DNA of 64,000 bases from NCBI GenBank assembly GCA_023417935.1, contig JAEZDY010000023.1, positions 248,001 through 312,000 on the forward strand, given 5' to 3'. A model generated the notes under the pieces. It did not search any database and was not told the DNA's origin. It saw nothing but the letters and a program-made list of their open reading frames with translations. The DNA comes from Bacteroidota bacterium. GTDB taxonomy: Bacteria; Bacteroidota; Bacteroidia; Bacteroidales; Lentimicrobiaceae. A program made the translations under genes and the position numbers. Below, piece by piece: positions 8,428 to 15,887 of this stretch; positions within the stretch are counted from its first letter, which is position 1, and every line of letters starts with the position of its first letter.

Positions 8428-8635
8428 ATCAAGATATCCCGCATTGATTCGACTAGTTTGTAAACTCAACATTTTCAACTTTGGGGCAAAGCTCAGTTTA
8501 AGGATGGCGAACAGGCCTTAACCGGTTTCGGCCGGTCTCCCTTTACAGGGAGCATTGGAAGTTCAACATCCCTGGCAGCCTCAGTTATGTAGTTTTGGGG
8601 TTTACCAAAACTCACGGTCAATGCGGGTTTTTTTT
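8428..8635 (+). ncRNA. ssrS: 6S RNA (SsrS) candidate
   Basis: The zapA-rny spacer folds as one long rod. Terminal arms CCCGCATTGA (8438-8447) and TCAATGCGGG (8618-8627) pair perfectly. An adjoining stem pairs AGTTTGTAAAC with GTTTACCAAAACT with a small bulge. The tip has an ACCGG/CCGGT hairpin (8521-8536) and a CTCCCT/AGGGAG hairpin (8537-8552). The closing stem runs into eight T, so it doubles as a terminator. A rod of about 200 nt with a central open region next to zapA is the 6S RNA plan; 6S RNA binds housekeeping RNA polymerase. The 5' end is approximate. No coding frame explains the region. Confidence 0.8.
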
Positions 8636-8685
8636 CGTCAGGACTTTTCTCCATTATTCACATCATAAACTAACCAATTAACAAC

Positions 8686-10230
8686 ATGGAGACATTAATC
8701 ATAGGCATTGTGGCAGCCCTTATAGGCATTGTTGCCGGTGCAGCGATAGCAGCTACCTTTTTGAGGAAAGCTATCGAGAAGAAGAGTGAGCATATCCTCA
8801 GGGACGCTGAGGAGAAGGGTGAAATGATCAAGAAGGACAAGATACTCCAGGCAAAGGAGAAGTTTTTGCAGATGAAATCAGATTATGACAACACCTACCA
8901 GGAAAAGAACAAGGAAATATTAAAGAACGAAAACAGGTTAAAACAAAAAGAAGCAACCATTTCGCAGAAATTCGAAGAAATTCAGCGTAAACAGAAGGAA
9001 GTAAGTACTATAAAAGAGAGCCTCAGCGCGCAGGTTGAGATCATAAACAAGAAGCAGCTTGAGCTTGATAAAGCTACCAAACAGCAGGTTGAACAGTTGG
9101 AAGCCATATCGGGCATGTCGGCCCAGGAAGCTAAAACCCGCCTGATAGAAACGCTGAAGGACGATGCCAAAACAGAAGCCATTTCACACATCAAGGATAT
9201 TGTTGAAGAGGCCAAGTTAACGGCCAATACAGAAGCCAAAAAGATAGTTATTGAAACCATACAGCGCACCGCTGCCGAGCATGCCATTGAAAACAGTGTT
9301 TCAGTATTTAACATTGAGAGTGAGGAGATAAAGGGAAGGATCATTGGCAGGGAAGGCCGCAACATCCGCACCCTGGAATCGTTAACAGGGGTTGAGATCA
9401 TCATTGATGATTCGCCGGAAGCGATTATATTATCGGGCTTCGACCCTGTGCGCAGGGAAATTGCCCGCCTTTCACTGCACAAGCTGGTTACCGACGGTAG
9501 AATACATCCTGCCCGTATTGAGGAAGTGGTTGGCAAAGTAAGGAAACAGATTGAACAGGAGATTATTGAAACAGGCAAGCGCACTACCATTGACCTGGGT
9601 ATACATGGGCTGCATCCTGAACTTATACGCATGATCGGTAAAATGAAATACCGCTCATCATATGGACAGAATCTGCTGCAGCATTCAAAGGAAGTTGCCA
9701 ACCTGTGTGCTACCATGGCTGCAGAGCTGGGGTTAAGTCCGAAGAAAGCCAAACGTGCCGGCCTTTTGCACGATATAGGCAAGGTGCCCGACAATGAGCC
9801 TGAATTGCCACATGCCATACTTGGAATGAAGATAGCCGAGCGCTACAAAGAACCTGCTGATATATGCAATGCCATAGGCGCCCATCACGATGAAGTGGAG
9901 ATGGAAAGCCTGATAGCGCCAATAGTGCAGGTTTGCGATGCCATATCAGGTGCACGTCCGGGCGCACGACGCGAAGTTGTTGAAGCTTACATACAGCGCC
10001 TCAACCACCTTGAAGAGCTGGCCCTCTCCTACCCCGGTGTAGTGAAAACCTACGCCATACAGGCAGGCCGCGAGCTCAGGGTAATTGTAGGAGCCGATAA
10101 AGTATCGGACGACGATGCCAACAAGATATCATACGACCTCTCGAGAAAGATACAGGACGAAATGACCTACCCTGGCCAGATCAAGATCACTGTGATCAGG
10201 GAAACGAGAGCGATTAGTTTTGCGAAATAA
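8686..10230 (+). CDS. rny: Ribonuclease Y
   Basis: 514 aa, the standard RNase Y length. An N-terminal membrane helix (about residues 3-26) is followed by a long charged coiled coil (about 30-200). A KH RNA-binding domain has the motif GRIIGREGRNIRTLES, and an HD phosphohydrolase domain has the metal motif GLLHDIGKV. RNase Y is the membrane-bound endonuclease that starts mRNA turnover. It lies 50 bp after the 6S-like RNA terminator, so it probably has its own promoter. Downstream come a short GTTCAAGG array and a strong terminator. Confidence 0.97.
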   Translation: METLIIGIVAALIGIVAGAAIAATFLRKAIEKKSEHILRDAEEKGEMIKKDKILQAKEKFLQMKSDYDNTYQEKNKEILKNENRLKQKEATISQKFEEIQRKQKEVSTIKESLSAQVEIINKKQLELDKATKQQVEQLEAISGMSAQEAKTRLIETLKDDAKTEAISHIKDIVEEAKLTANTEAKKIVIETIQRTAAEHAIENSVSVFNIESEEIKGRIIGREGRNIRTLESLTGVEIIIDDSPEAIILSGFDPVRREIARLSLHKLVTDGRIHPARIEEVVGKVRKQIEQEIIETGKRTTIDLGIHGLHPELIRMIGKMKYRSSYGQNLLQHSKEVANLCATMAAELGLSPKKAKRAGLLHDIGKVPDNEPELPHAILGMKIAERYKEPADICNAIGAHHDEVEMESLIAPIVQVCDAISGARPGARREVVEAYIQRLNHLEELALSYPGVVKTYAIQAGRELRVIVGADKVSDDDANKISYDLSRKIQDEMTYPGQIKITVIRETRAISFAK

Positions 10231-10241
10231 CCGAAAAATTT

Positions 10242-10284
10242 GTTCAAGGGGTTCAAGGTTGTTCAAGGTAGTTCAAGGTAGTTT
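10242..10284. repeat. GTTCAAGGTA short tandem array
   Basis: Four to five copies of GTTCAAGG(G/T)(T/A)G begin 12 bp after the rny stop codon. Same family as the arrays at 13.5, 13.9, 14.4, 29.5, 30.2 and 30.7 kb. Confidence 0.8.
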
Positions 10285-10285
10285 T

Positions 10286-10330
10286 CAACCCCCTCAAATT
10301 CCTAAAGGATCTTGAGGGGGTTGATTTTTT
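10286..10330. terminator. rny terminator, possibly bidirectional
   Basis: CAACCCCCTCAA (10286-10297) pairs over 12 bp with TTGAGGGGGTTG (10312-10323), followed by ATTTTTTA. It separates convergent rny and the dioxygenase gene. Confidence 0.85.
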
Positions 10331-10335
10331 ATAGA

Positions 10336-11157
10336 TTAACCTATTTTTACTGACGTCATTGTTAATGAACCTGCGACAGCTTTGTCGTTGAACAGACTTA
10401 CTTCGTCATTATCTTCCTTTAATGACAGTGCATATAATAAAGGAAGGTAGTGCTCAGGGGTTGGGATGGCCAGTTCGAAGGCTTTACCGTGGCAGCGATA
10501 GTTGATCAGGCTTTTATGGTCGCCGTTGAGTATGTATTTCTTCATTTTCTCACCGGCTTCCTGTGCCCAGTCGAAGGCATAGTTATCCGTATGGAAATTG
10601 TGCCAGTCAACCATCCTAAGGTTGTGAACCATGTTGCCACTGCCTATTATGAGTACACCCTTTTCTCGTAACGGGGCCAGTTCTTTCATCAGGTCATAGT
10701 GGTATTGGGGTGGTTTAGCGTAATCAAGACTCATTAGCACTACCGGAACATCGGCATCAGCATACATGTGTTTAATCACGCTCCATGCACCATGGTCGAG
10801 ACCCCATTTATAGTCGGGTTCAACTTCCGTAGATGTGATCAGTTCCCTTGTTTCTGTTGCCAGTTCAGGACTACCTTTTGCAGGATATTGCACCTGGAAG
10901 AGGGCTTCGGGGAAACCACCAAAGTCGTGAATAGTCCGGGGTTGCTCCATTGCCGTAACAAAAGTGCCACGTGTTTCCCAATGTGCGGATACACACAGAA
11001 TGGCTGCCGGTTTAGGAATTGACTGCCCTATTGCCCTAAAACCGGCAACAAATTCATTCTCCTCAATAGCGTTCATAGGACTGCCATGTCCCAGGAATAA
11101 AACAGGCATCTTTTGCGTGCTATCGAGGTCTTTTACTATTCTGTTTAATGCATTCAT
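10336..11157 (-). CDS. ygiD: Class III extradiol dioxygenase, 4,5-DOPA dioxygenase type (LigB family)
   Basis: 273 aa. The metal-binding motifs of the YgiD/LigB family are present: FLGHGSPMNAI (His24), CVSAHWETRG, and IIGSGNMVHNLR, with a conserved TIHDFGGFP loop. YgiD-type enzymes open catechol rings such as L-DOPA; the physiological substrate here is not shown. The gene is 20 bp downstream of the pirin gene on the same strand, in a block AraC regulator, YceI, pirin, dioxygenase. The shared context suggests handling of aromatic or quinone compounds or redox stress. Confidence 0.93.
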   Translation of the reverse strand: MNALNRIVKDLDSTQKMPVLFLGHGSPMNAIEENEFVAGFRAIGQSIPKPAAILCVSAHWETRGTFVTAMEQPRTIHDFGGFPEALFQVQYPAKGSPELATETRELITSTEVEPDYKWGLDHGAWSVIKHMYADADVPVVLMSLDYAKPPQYHYDLMKELAPLREKGVLIIGSGNMVHNLRMVDWHNFHTDNYAFDWAQEAGEKMKKYILNGDHKSLINYRCHGKAFELAIPTPEHYLPLLYALSLKEDNDEVSLFNDKAVAGSLTMTSVKIG

Positions 11158-11177
11158 TTAAAGTTCCTTTAGTCTGG

Positions 11178-11897
11178 TTAATAGTTCATTGGGACTTCAA
11201 TAAGCAGCACTTCAGCATCATCTGAATCAGCTACTACACTGATTTTACCGGTATCCCAGATTCCAAATCCATCACGTTCATTCAGCCGGGTTCCATCAAT
11301 TGTAAAATCGCCCTTAATGATAAAAGCATATACACCATTACCGGGTTTCTTTATAACATATTCTGTCCCCCGGGCTTTATTAAACCTGCCAAGATAAAAC
11401 CAGGCATCCTGATTAATCCACACTCCATCATCTTCAGGATCAGGCGAAACAATTTGCTGTAATTTGTTCTGCCTGGCTGAAACATCCAGTGTGATCTGGT
11501 CATAATGCGGTTTAGCATTCAGTTTATTAGGGAAGACCCATATTTGAAGGAATTTCACCGGCACGTCAACGTTTTTATTGTACTCGCTATGTGTAATACC
11601 GGTGCCCGCACTCATCGCCTGCACGTCGCCTTGTCTGATGACTGACACATTCCCCATGCTGTCCTTATGTTCAAGATCGCCTTCAAGCGGTATAGAAACA
11701 ATTTCCATATTATCATGGGGGTGGGTGCCGAAGCCTTTTCCTGCAGCAACATAGTCATCATTTAAAACCCTTAATGCACCGAAGTGCATCCTTTCAGGGT
11801 TATAATAATTTGCGAAGCTAAAGGTGTGCCGGCTATGCAACCAACCATGATCGGCATCACCTCTGCTTGCTGATTTATGAAGAATTATACTTGCCAT
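11178..11897 (-). CDS. Pirin family protein (YhhW-like bicupin)
   Basis: 239 aa. Seen: LHSRHTFSFANYYNPERMHFGALRVLNDD and the metal-binding motif THPHDNMEIVSIPLEGDLEHKDSMG of the N-terminal cupin, then a second, more degenerate cupin that ends in DAEVLLIEVPMNY. E. coli YhhW of this family has quercetin 2,3-dioxygenase activity; other pirins are regulators or redox sensors. The gene sits between YceI and the LigB dioxygenase on one strand, so the three are probably expressed together. The exact substrate is unknown. Confidence 0.93.
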   Translation of the reverse strand: MASIILHKSASRGDADHGWLHSRHTFSFANYYNPERMHFGALRVLNDDYVAAGKGFGTHPHDNMEIVSIPLEGDLEHKDSMGNVSVIRQGDVQAMSAGTGITHSEYNKNVDVPVKFLQIWVFPNKLNAKPHYDQITLDVSARQNKLQQIVSPDPEDDGVWINQDAWFYLGRFNKARGTEYVIKKPGNGVYAFIIKGDFTIDGTRLNERDGFGIWDTGKISVVADSDDAEVLLIEVPMNY

Positions 11898-11958
11898 GAC
11901 TTATTGTTTAAAAAGAATTATTGAATCTAAAAAATGGATTAATTTTAAGTTAGATCAA

Positions 11959-12522
11959 TTATTGAACTTTCTTTATAAATTGAATATCACCACTTATATT
12001 GACATCATCATTTACCAGCACACCACCGGTTTCGAGGGCGGCATTCCAGGTTAAGCCCCAGTCCTTGCGGTTTATTTTTCCTTTAAAAGAAAAGCCTGCC
12101 TTAACATTTCCCCATGGATCGGTATTACTTCCGCCATATTCCACATCAAGTGCCGCCTCTTTGCTAACACCCTTTATGGTAAGCAATCCCTTAAGCTTAT
12201 ACTCATCGTCATCAATCTTTTCAAAACTTGTGCTTTCAAAGGTGATGGCCGGATAATTTTCCACATCAAAGAAATCTGCACTTTTCAGGTGGTTATCCCT
12301 GTCAGTGTTATTGGTAAAAATTGACGATGCTTCAACTGTAACCTTTACGCTGCTGTTGTTGAATTCCTCATTGTTGATCTCAGCATCAAACTTCTTGAAT
12401 TCGCCTTTTACATTGCTGATCATTAAGTGTTTTACTTTGAATGTAAGTTCACTATGTGATGGGTCGAGTACCCATTTTACTGCCTTATTGACTTCTACTG
12501 AATTATTGATTAGATTTTCCAT
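11959..12522 (-). CDS. YceI family lipid-binding protein
   Basis: 187 aa. The YceI lipocalin-like barrel is clear from WVLDPSHSELTFKVKHLMISNVKGEF, AEINNEEFNNSSVKVTVEASSI, NYPAITFESTSFEK and the closing VNDDVNISGDIQFIKK. There is no signal peptide, so it is cytoplasmic, unlike periplasmic E. coli YceI. The family binds isoprenoid or quinone-like lipids. First gene of the YceI-pirin-dioxygenase set, with a -7 box but no obvious -33 box upstream, and an AraC-type regulator gene next door. Confidence 0.93.
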   Translation of the reverse strand: MENLINNSVEVNKAVKWVLDPSHSELTFKVKHLMISNVKGEFKKFDAEINNEEFNNSSVKVTVEASSIFTNNTDRDNHLKSADFFDVENYPAITFESTSFEKIDDDEYKLKGLLTIKGVSKEAALDVEYGGSNTDPWGNVKAGFSFKGKINRKDWGLTWNAALETGGVLVNDDVNISGDIQFIKKVQ

Positions 12523-12547
12523 TGTTTTTTATGTTTTGATTATAATG

Positions 12548-12637
12548 CAAAATTACAATGGTTAGCAGGGGGCGGGGTAATAGTTTCCGGAAGAAGGGTT
12601 GTAATCTTTTGCAATGCGACCAACGACGTAATGCAAC
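12548..12637 (-). promoter_or_regulatory. Candidate AraC-controlled promoter of yceI
   Basis: On the minus strand TAATTTTG (12555-12548) fits the -7 box but no TTG lies at -33. Upstream, TGCAAT (12610-12615) and TGCAAC (12632-12637) form a direct repeat 22 bp apart, a spacing usual for AraC-type dimers. Linking this site to the adjacent regulator is inference. Confidence 0.3.
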
Positions 12638-12671
12638 AGGAGATTGTAAAGTTATTTAATTGTATGGAAAC

Positions 12672-13502
12672 TTAAGCAATAAGATTTTGCATTTCTTCCC
12701 GAAATTCGGAGGGGGTTTGTCCTGATTTCTTCTTGAACACGTTTGAGAAATAGGATTTCTCATTGTATCCCAGCTCAAAGCCGATCTCTGAAATTGATTT
12801 TCCGGTGGTTGAAAGCAGATTCTTCGCCTCGGTGAGTTTCCTGGTTTCAATGATCTCTGAAACGCTCTGGTTCATGATCTTCTGACAGATCAGGTTAAGG
12901 TTTCTGGCCGACATAAATAACTTCTCAGCATAAAACTCAACACCGAGTGGTCTACGGAAATTGTCTTCCAATATCTTCAGAAAATTTATAAACGTTTCAT
13001 TCTGGATTGAGCTATTTGAATTACCATTACCAGCCTGCTTTTTCCGGTCTGATTCAATCATGATAAGCAGTGTGCTCAACAATTGCCTTACTATAGCCAG
13101 GTCAGGGTTGGGTAGATTCATCTCCTGGTGAATCATTTCGCATATGGCTCCAAGCCGGTTAAAACACGAACCGGTGTGAAACATCAGGTTGGCGTTATTA
13201 TGAAAAGTGCTGTATAGCTGGAAGATTGTTTCAGAAATAAACTCACTTTTAAAACGCAGCACCCACATATCAAAGCTGTTATCCTTCAAATGGGTGATAA
13301 TACGGTGTGCCTTACCTTTTGAGATAAAACTCACCAGCGGTGCATCAACAGTATCAGACCTGAAATCAATAAAATGATCCAGCGTACCCTTCATGCCCAC
13401 GATCAGTTCCTCGAAATCATGTACATGCGGCTCATCAGGATCGGCATTTATCTCCTGCGCCCTGATATCATCAATCCGGAATATGCTGAATAGAGAGTTC
13501 AT
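12672..13502 (-). CDS. AraC family transcriptional regulator
   Basis: 276 aa from ATG 13502 (MNSLFSIFRIDD). The frame stays open upstream to 13679, but that extension only translates a GTTCAA array and is not credible. The N-terminal cupin-like sensor (DEPHVHDFEELIVGMKGTLDHFI, about residues 20-45) is followed by the C-terminal double helix-turn-helix (about 175-270) with SARNLNLICQKIMNQSVSEII and ISEIGFELGYNEKSYFSNVFKKKSGQTPSEFR. It probably regulates the neighbouring YceI-pirin-dioxygenase genes; the inducer is not known. Its own 5' leader consists of the GTTCAA array. Confidence 0.9.
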   Translation of the reverse strand: MNSLFSIFRIDDIRAQEINADPDEPHVHDFEELIVGMKGTLDHFIDFRSDTVDAPLVSFISKGKAHRIITHLKDNSFDMWVLRFKSEFISETIFQLYSTFHNNANLMFHTGSCFNRLGAICEMIHQEMNLPNPDLAIVRQLLSTLLIMIESDRKKQAGNGNSNSSIQNETFINFLKILEDNFRRPLGVEFYAEKLFMSARNLNLICQKIMNQSVSEIIETRKLTEAKNLLSTTGKSISEIGFELGYNEKSYFSNVFKKKSGQTPSEFREEMQNLIA

Positions 13503-13513
13503 TATACAAAAGT

Positions 13514-13609
13514 AGTTCAAAAGTTGTTCAAAGTGTTTAAGGGGTTCAAAGTGGTCAAAGTGTTCAAGGTGTTCAAGGTGGTTCAGAGGGTTCAAATGGT
13601 TCAAGGTGT
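13514..13609. repeat. GTTCAA(A/G)GTG array in the AraC 5' leader
   Basis: About ten 9-10 bp copies of GTTCAAAGTG/GTTCAAGGTG fill the space between the AraC start codon and the end of the DUF493 gene. Confidence 0.85.
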
Positions 13610-13629
13610 TTTTCGCACAAAGCGCCTTA

Positions 13630-13911
13630 TTAAAGCGCGATAATATCTTCAATGATCGCTGCTTTCCTGTACCGTTCAATTACTTCCGCGGGATCCATCA
13701 TCATTTCCTTTACTGTTACTGAGAGGTACTTGCCTTTGGATGAATGTCGAACCGAGAATTTTGATTCATCGTCACCGAATATACCACGTAGTATAGCATA
13801 GTTGCGATTATTGTCGGGGATGATGAACTTGAACATATACACCTGTGGCCACGGACCATGATCAGCCAGTTGAGTTTCTAACCTTTGAAGAAAGTCGTCG
13901 TGTATTGCCAT
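13630..13911 (-). CDS. DUF493 family protein (YbeD-like)
   Basis: 93 aa. The central SSKGKYLSVTVKEMMMDPAEVIERYR matches the SSKGxYxSV motif of E. coli YbeD and the DUF493 family, a small ferredoxin-like fold resembling regulatory ACT-type domains. Function unknown; in some bacteria it is near lipoyl synthesis genes, but here it is not. Both flanks are GTTCAA arrays, so it appears as an isolated single gene. Confidence 0.85.
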   Translation of the reverse strand: MAIHDDFLQRLETQLADHGPWPQVYMFKFIIPDNNRNYAILRGIFGDDESKFSVRHSSKGKYLSVTVKEMMMDPAEVIERYRKAAIIEDIIAL

Positions 13912-13929
13912 AATTAATTAAAGCTTCGC

Positions 13930-13980
13930 GTTCAAAAGTTGTTCAAAGATAATTCAAAAAGAAGCTAAGGAGTTCAAGAT
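13930..13980. repeat. GTTCAAAG short array
   Basis: Three to four imperfect GTTCAAA units upstream of the DUF493 start codon, beginning with the phrase GAAGCTTCGCG-like that also accompanies arrays at 14.4, 29.5 and 30.2 kb. Confidence 0.65.
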
Positions 13981-13984
13981 AGTT

Positions 13985-14344
13985 TCCTGCACGAACCCAT
14001 CTGCCCTAATCAAGGGAGTCCGATACGGAAATATTGGACAAATTTACGTTGATGACAGGGCTAACGGGTTAAATTTCTTGGTTTCTCAGGCTGTTGTAAA
14101 TTCAAATAACATCGCTCTGCCGGAAAAACAGAATTACATAATACCCAACCCGGCAACCGATGCAATTAACATTCAGCTTACAGGTAAGATTGATAAGGTG
14201 TTAATTTATAATATGTAAGGACAGCTTCACATGAGTTGCACCAATCAAAAATGCATTGACATCTCCCGACTGAAAGAAGGCATGTATATCGCGAAAATAC
14301 AAACCCCGAAGGGAACTATCACAGAGAAGTTTATCAAAAAGTAA
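13985..14344 (+). pseudogene. Remnant of a T9SS cargo C-terminus
   Basis: The frame reads NIGQIYVDDRANGLNFLVSQ, then NYIIPNPATDAINIQLTG, VLIYNM, a TAA stop (14216-14218), GQLHMSCTN, IDISRLKEGMYIAKIQT and TITEKFIKK before the final TAA (14342-14344). This is a T9SS type A sorting domain (PNPATD, LKEGMYIAKI, basic end) broken by an in-frame stop and lacking any start or upstream body. It is the only coding trace in the 672-bp spacer 13912-14583; the rest is GTTCAA arrays and a hairpin. The 5' limit is where the frame loses meaning. Confidence 0.8.
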
Positions 14345-14350
14345 AAAAAG

Positions 14351-14470
14351 TAGTTCAAGGTGTTCAAGTAGTTCAAGATAGTTCAAGGTAGTTCAAAAGT
14401 GGTTCAAAGCTACGCGTTCAAAAGTGGTTCAAAGTTGTTCAAAGGTAGTTTAAAAGTAGTTCAAGGTAGT
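14351..14470. repeat. GTTCAAGGTA long array after the T9SS remnant
   Basis: About eleven imperfect GTTCAA units begin 7 bp after the remnant's final stop codon, interrupted by AGCTACGCG. Largest array of this family in the window. Confidence 0.85.
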
Positions 14471-14531
14471 TAAGAGACGCGCCTTGAAAGACATAAAAAG
14501 GATTACCTAAACACCCAAGGAAAAAACGTCT

Positions 14532-14556
14532 CCCCTTCTCCCCGTGGGAGAAGGGG
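14532..14556. terminator. Perfect 11-bp stem hairpin downstream of DUF58 gene
   Basis: CCCCTTCTCCC and GGGAGAAGGGG pair around CGT. There is no T tract, so it may be a dispersed repeat rather than a true terminator. Confidence 0.5.
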
Positions 14557-14583
14557 GCCGGAGGGATGAGGGCTTACGCCCTT

Positions 14584-15510
14584 TCACATCATCTTCATCC
14601 GTTTCAACAAGAACGGCAGAAGTATCTGCTTGAAGCCGAGGTTGATATCGGCTTCTACGAATTCAATGTGGTATTGGGCGCAGCGCTTCATGAGTTCTGA
14701 ACGGAAGTTCGCGATACGGGCGATATATTCATCCCTGATTTCGTGGGGCCTTATTTTGATCTCTTCGCCTGATTCGAGGTCGATGAACTTATAGGGTTTG
14801 TTGTCGAATGAAAAATCGATCTCTGCCTTTTTATCGGTTACGTGAAAAAGGATGACTTCGTGCTTATTATGCTTAAGGTGCTGTAGGGCTGAAAAAAGGT
14901 CGGCATCAAAACCATGGTCAAACATATCACTGAACACGATAACCAGTGAACGTTTATGAATGTTATCAGCTATTTCGTGCAACGCTTCTGCAGCACGAGT
15001 GGCTTTTCCGGTTTTGGTTACGCCTTTTTCAACCAGCTCATTCAACTTTGTGAAAAGGTGTTTGCGGTGTACCTGGTTGGAGTGTGCCTCAGTGTGCAGA
15101 TTGATGTGGTCAGTAAAAATGCTTAATCCCGCTGCATCACGCTGCCTGTGAAGCAACTGTATAATAGCGGCAGAAGCATAAACGGAAAAAGTCATCTTGT
15201 CCATCTGCTCAAGCGAGGGCTTATCTATTAATGGGTAATACATGGAAGAAGATCCATCAATAATGATCTGGCATCGAAGGTTGGTTTCCTCCTCATACCG
15301 TTTCACGTACATACGATCAGTGCGACCGTAGAGTTTCCAGTCGATATGCTTTACTGACTCACCCTGATTGTACAGGCGATGTTCGGCAAATTCAACAGAA
15401 AAGCCATGGAACGGACTCTTGTGCATACCGGTAATAAACCCTTCAACCACCTGATGGGCAAGAAGCTCAAGTGGGAGAAGTTCATCAAACCTTGCTTGTT
15501 CTATTGGCAC
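14584..15510 (-). CDS. DUF58 domain-containing protein
   Basis: 308 aa. Seen: the segment FVEGFITGMHKSPFHGFSVEF-like start, the DUF58 hallmark YNQGESVKHIDWKLYGRTDRMYVKRYEEET (about residues 49-78), then a von Willebrand A-like fold with IIDGSSSMYY and VIVFSDMFDHG. DUF58 proteins are usually encoded beside a MoxR ATPase and act in membrane or envelope protein maturation. No moxR is visible here; the gene instead follows trxA by 3 bp, so the two are probably cotranscribed. The protein lacks membrane segments. Confidence 0.9.
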   Translation of the reverse strand: MPIEQARFDELLPLELLAHQVVEGFITGMHKSPFHGFSVEFAEHRLYNQGESVKHIDWKLYGRTDRMYVKRYEEETNLRCQIIIDGSSSMYYPLIDKPSLEQMDKMTFSVYASAAIIQLLHRQRDAAGLSIFTDHINLHTEAHSNQVHRKHLFTKLNELVEKGVTKTGKATRAAEALHEIADNIHKRSLVIVFSDMFDHGFDADLFSALQHLKHNKHEVILFHVTDKKAEIDFSFDNKPYKFIDLESGEEIKIRPHEIRDEYIARIANFRSELMKRCAQYHIEFVEADINLGFKQILLPFLLKRMKMM

Positions 15511-15513
15511 CTC

Positions 15514-15831
15514 TTACAATAACTTTTCGAGTTTGCCGGCAAGCACTGATTTTGGCGAAACGCCAACATGCTTGTCAACTATCTCACCACCTTTGAAGAA
15601 GAGGATGGTTGGTATATTGCGAATTCCGTAGGTTGATGTAATGGAGGGGTTGTTATCAACATCAAGCTTGCCAATAACAGCCTTCCCTTCATATTCACGA
15701 CCCAGTTCATCAACTATCGGACCTACCATACGGCATGGACCGCACCATTCAGCCCACAGGTCAACGAGTACAGGCTTATCAGATTTTAGTACCAATTCTT
15801 CAAAATTCGCGTCGGTTAACTCAAGTGCCAT
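15514..15831 (-). CDS. trxA: Thioredoxin
   Basis: 105 aa. The redox motif WAEWCGPC (Cys30, Cys33), the buried Asp in VLVDLWAEW and the cis-proline loop RNIPTILFF are all present. Thioredoxin reduces disulfides in the cytoplasm; there is no signal peptide. It lies 56 bp downstream of dnaE and 3 bp upstream of the DUF58 gene on the minus strand; dnaE followed by trxA is a frequent order in Bacteroidetes. Confidence 0.97.
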   Translation of the reverse strand: MALELTDANFEELVLKSDKPVLVDLWAEWCGPCRMVGPIVDELGREYEGKAVIGKLDVDNNPSITSTYGIRNIPTILFFKGGEIVDKHVGVSPKSVLAGKLEKLL

Positions 15832-15887
15832 AGTATTGTATTTTTAAAGTTATTGTTTCTGACCTCAAAGATAGTATAAAGTATATT

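Noticed and set aside
8982..9818. 278-codon frame opposite rny
   Set aside because: It is the reverse-strand shadow of a strongly conserved gene, with Ser/Leu-rich composition typical of antisense frames.
13514..13679. N-terminal extension of the AraC regulator by 59 residues
   Set aside because: The extension only translates the GTTCAA array into a low-complexity Asn/His/Leu/Glu string; the cupin domain starts at ATG 13502.
14532..14556. Definite rho-independent terminator of the DUF58 gene
   Set aside because: The stem is perfect but no T tract follows on the minus strand; kept as a hairpin of moderate confidence.
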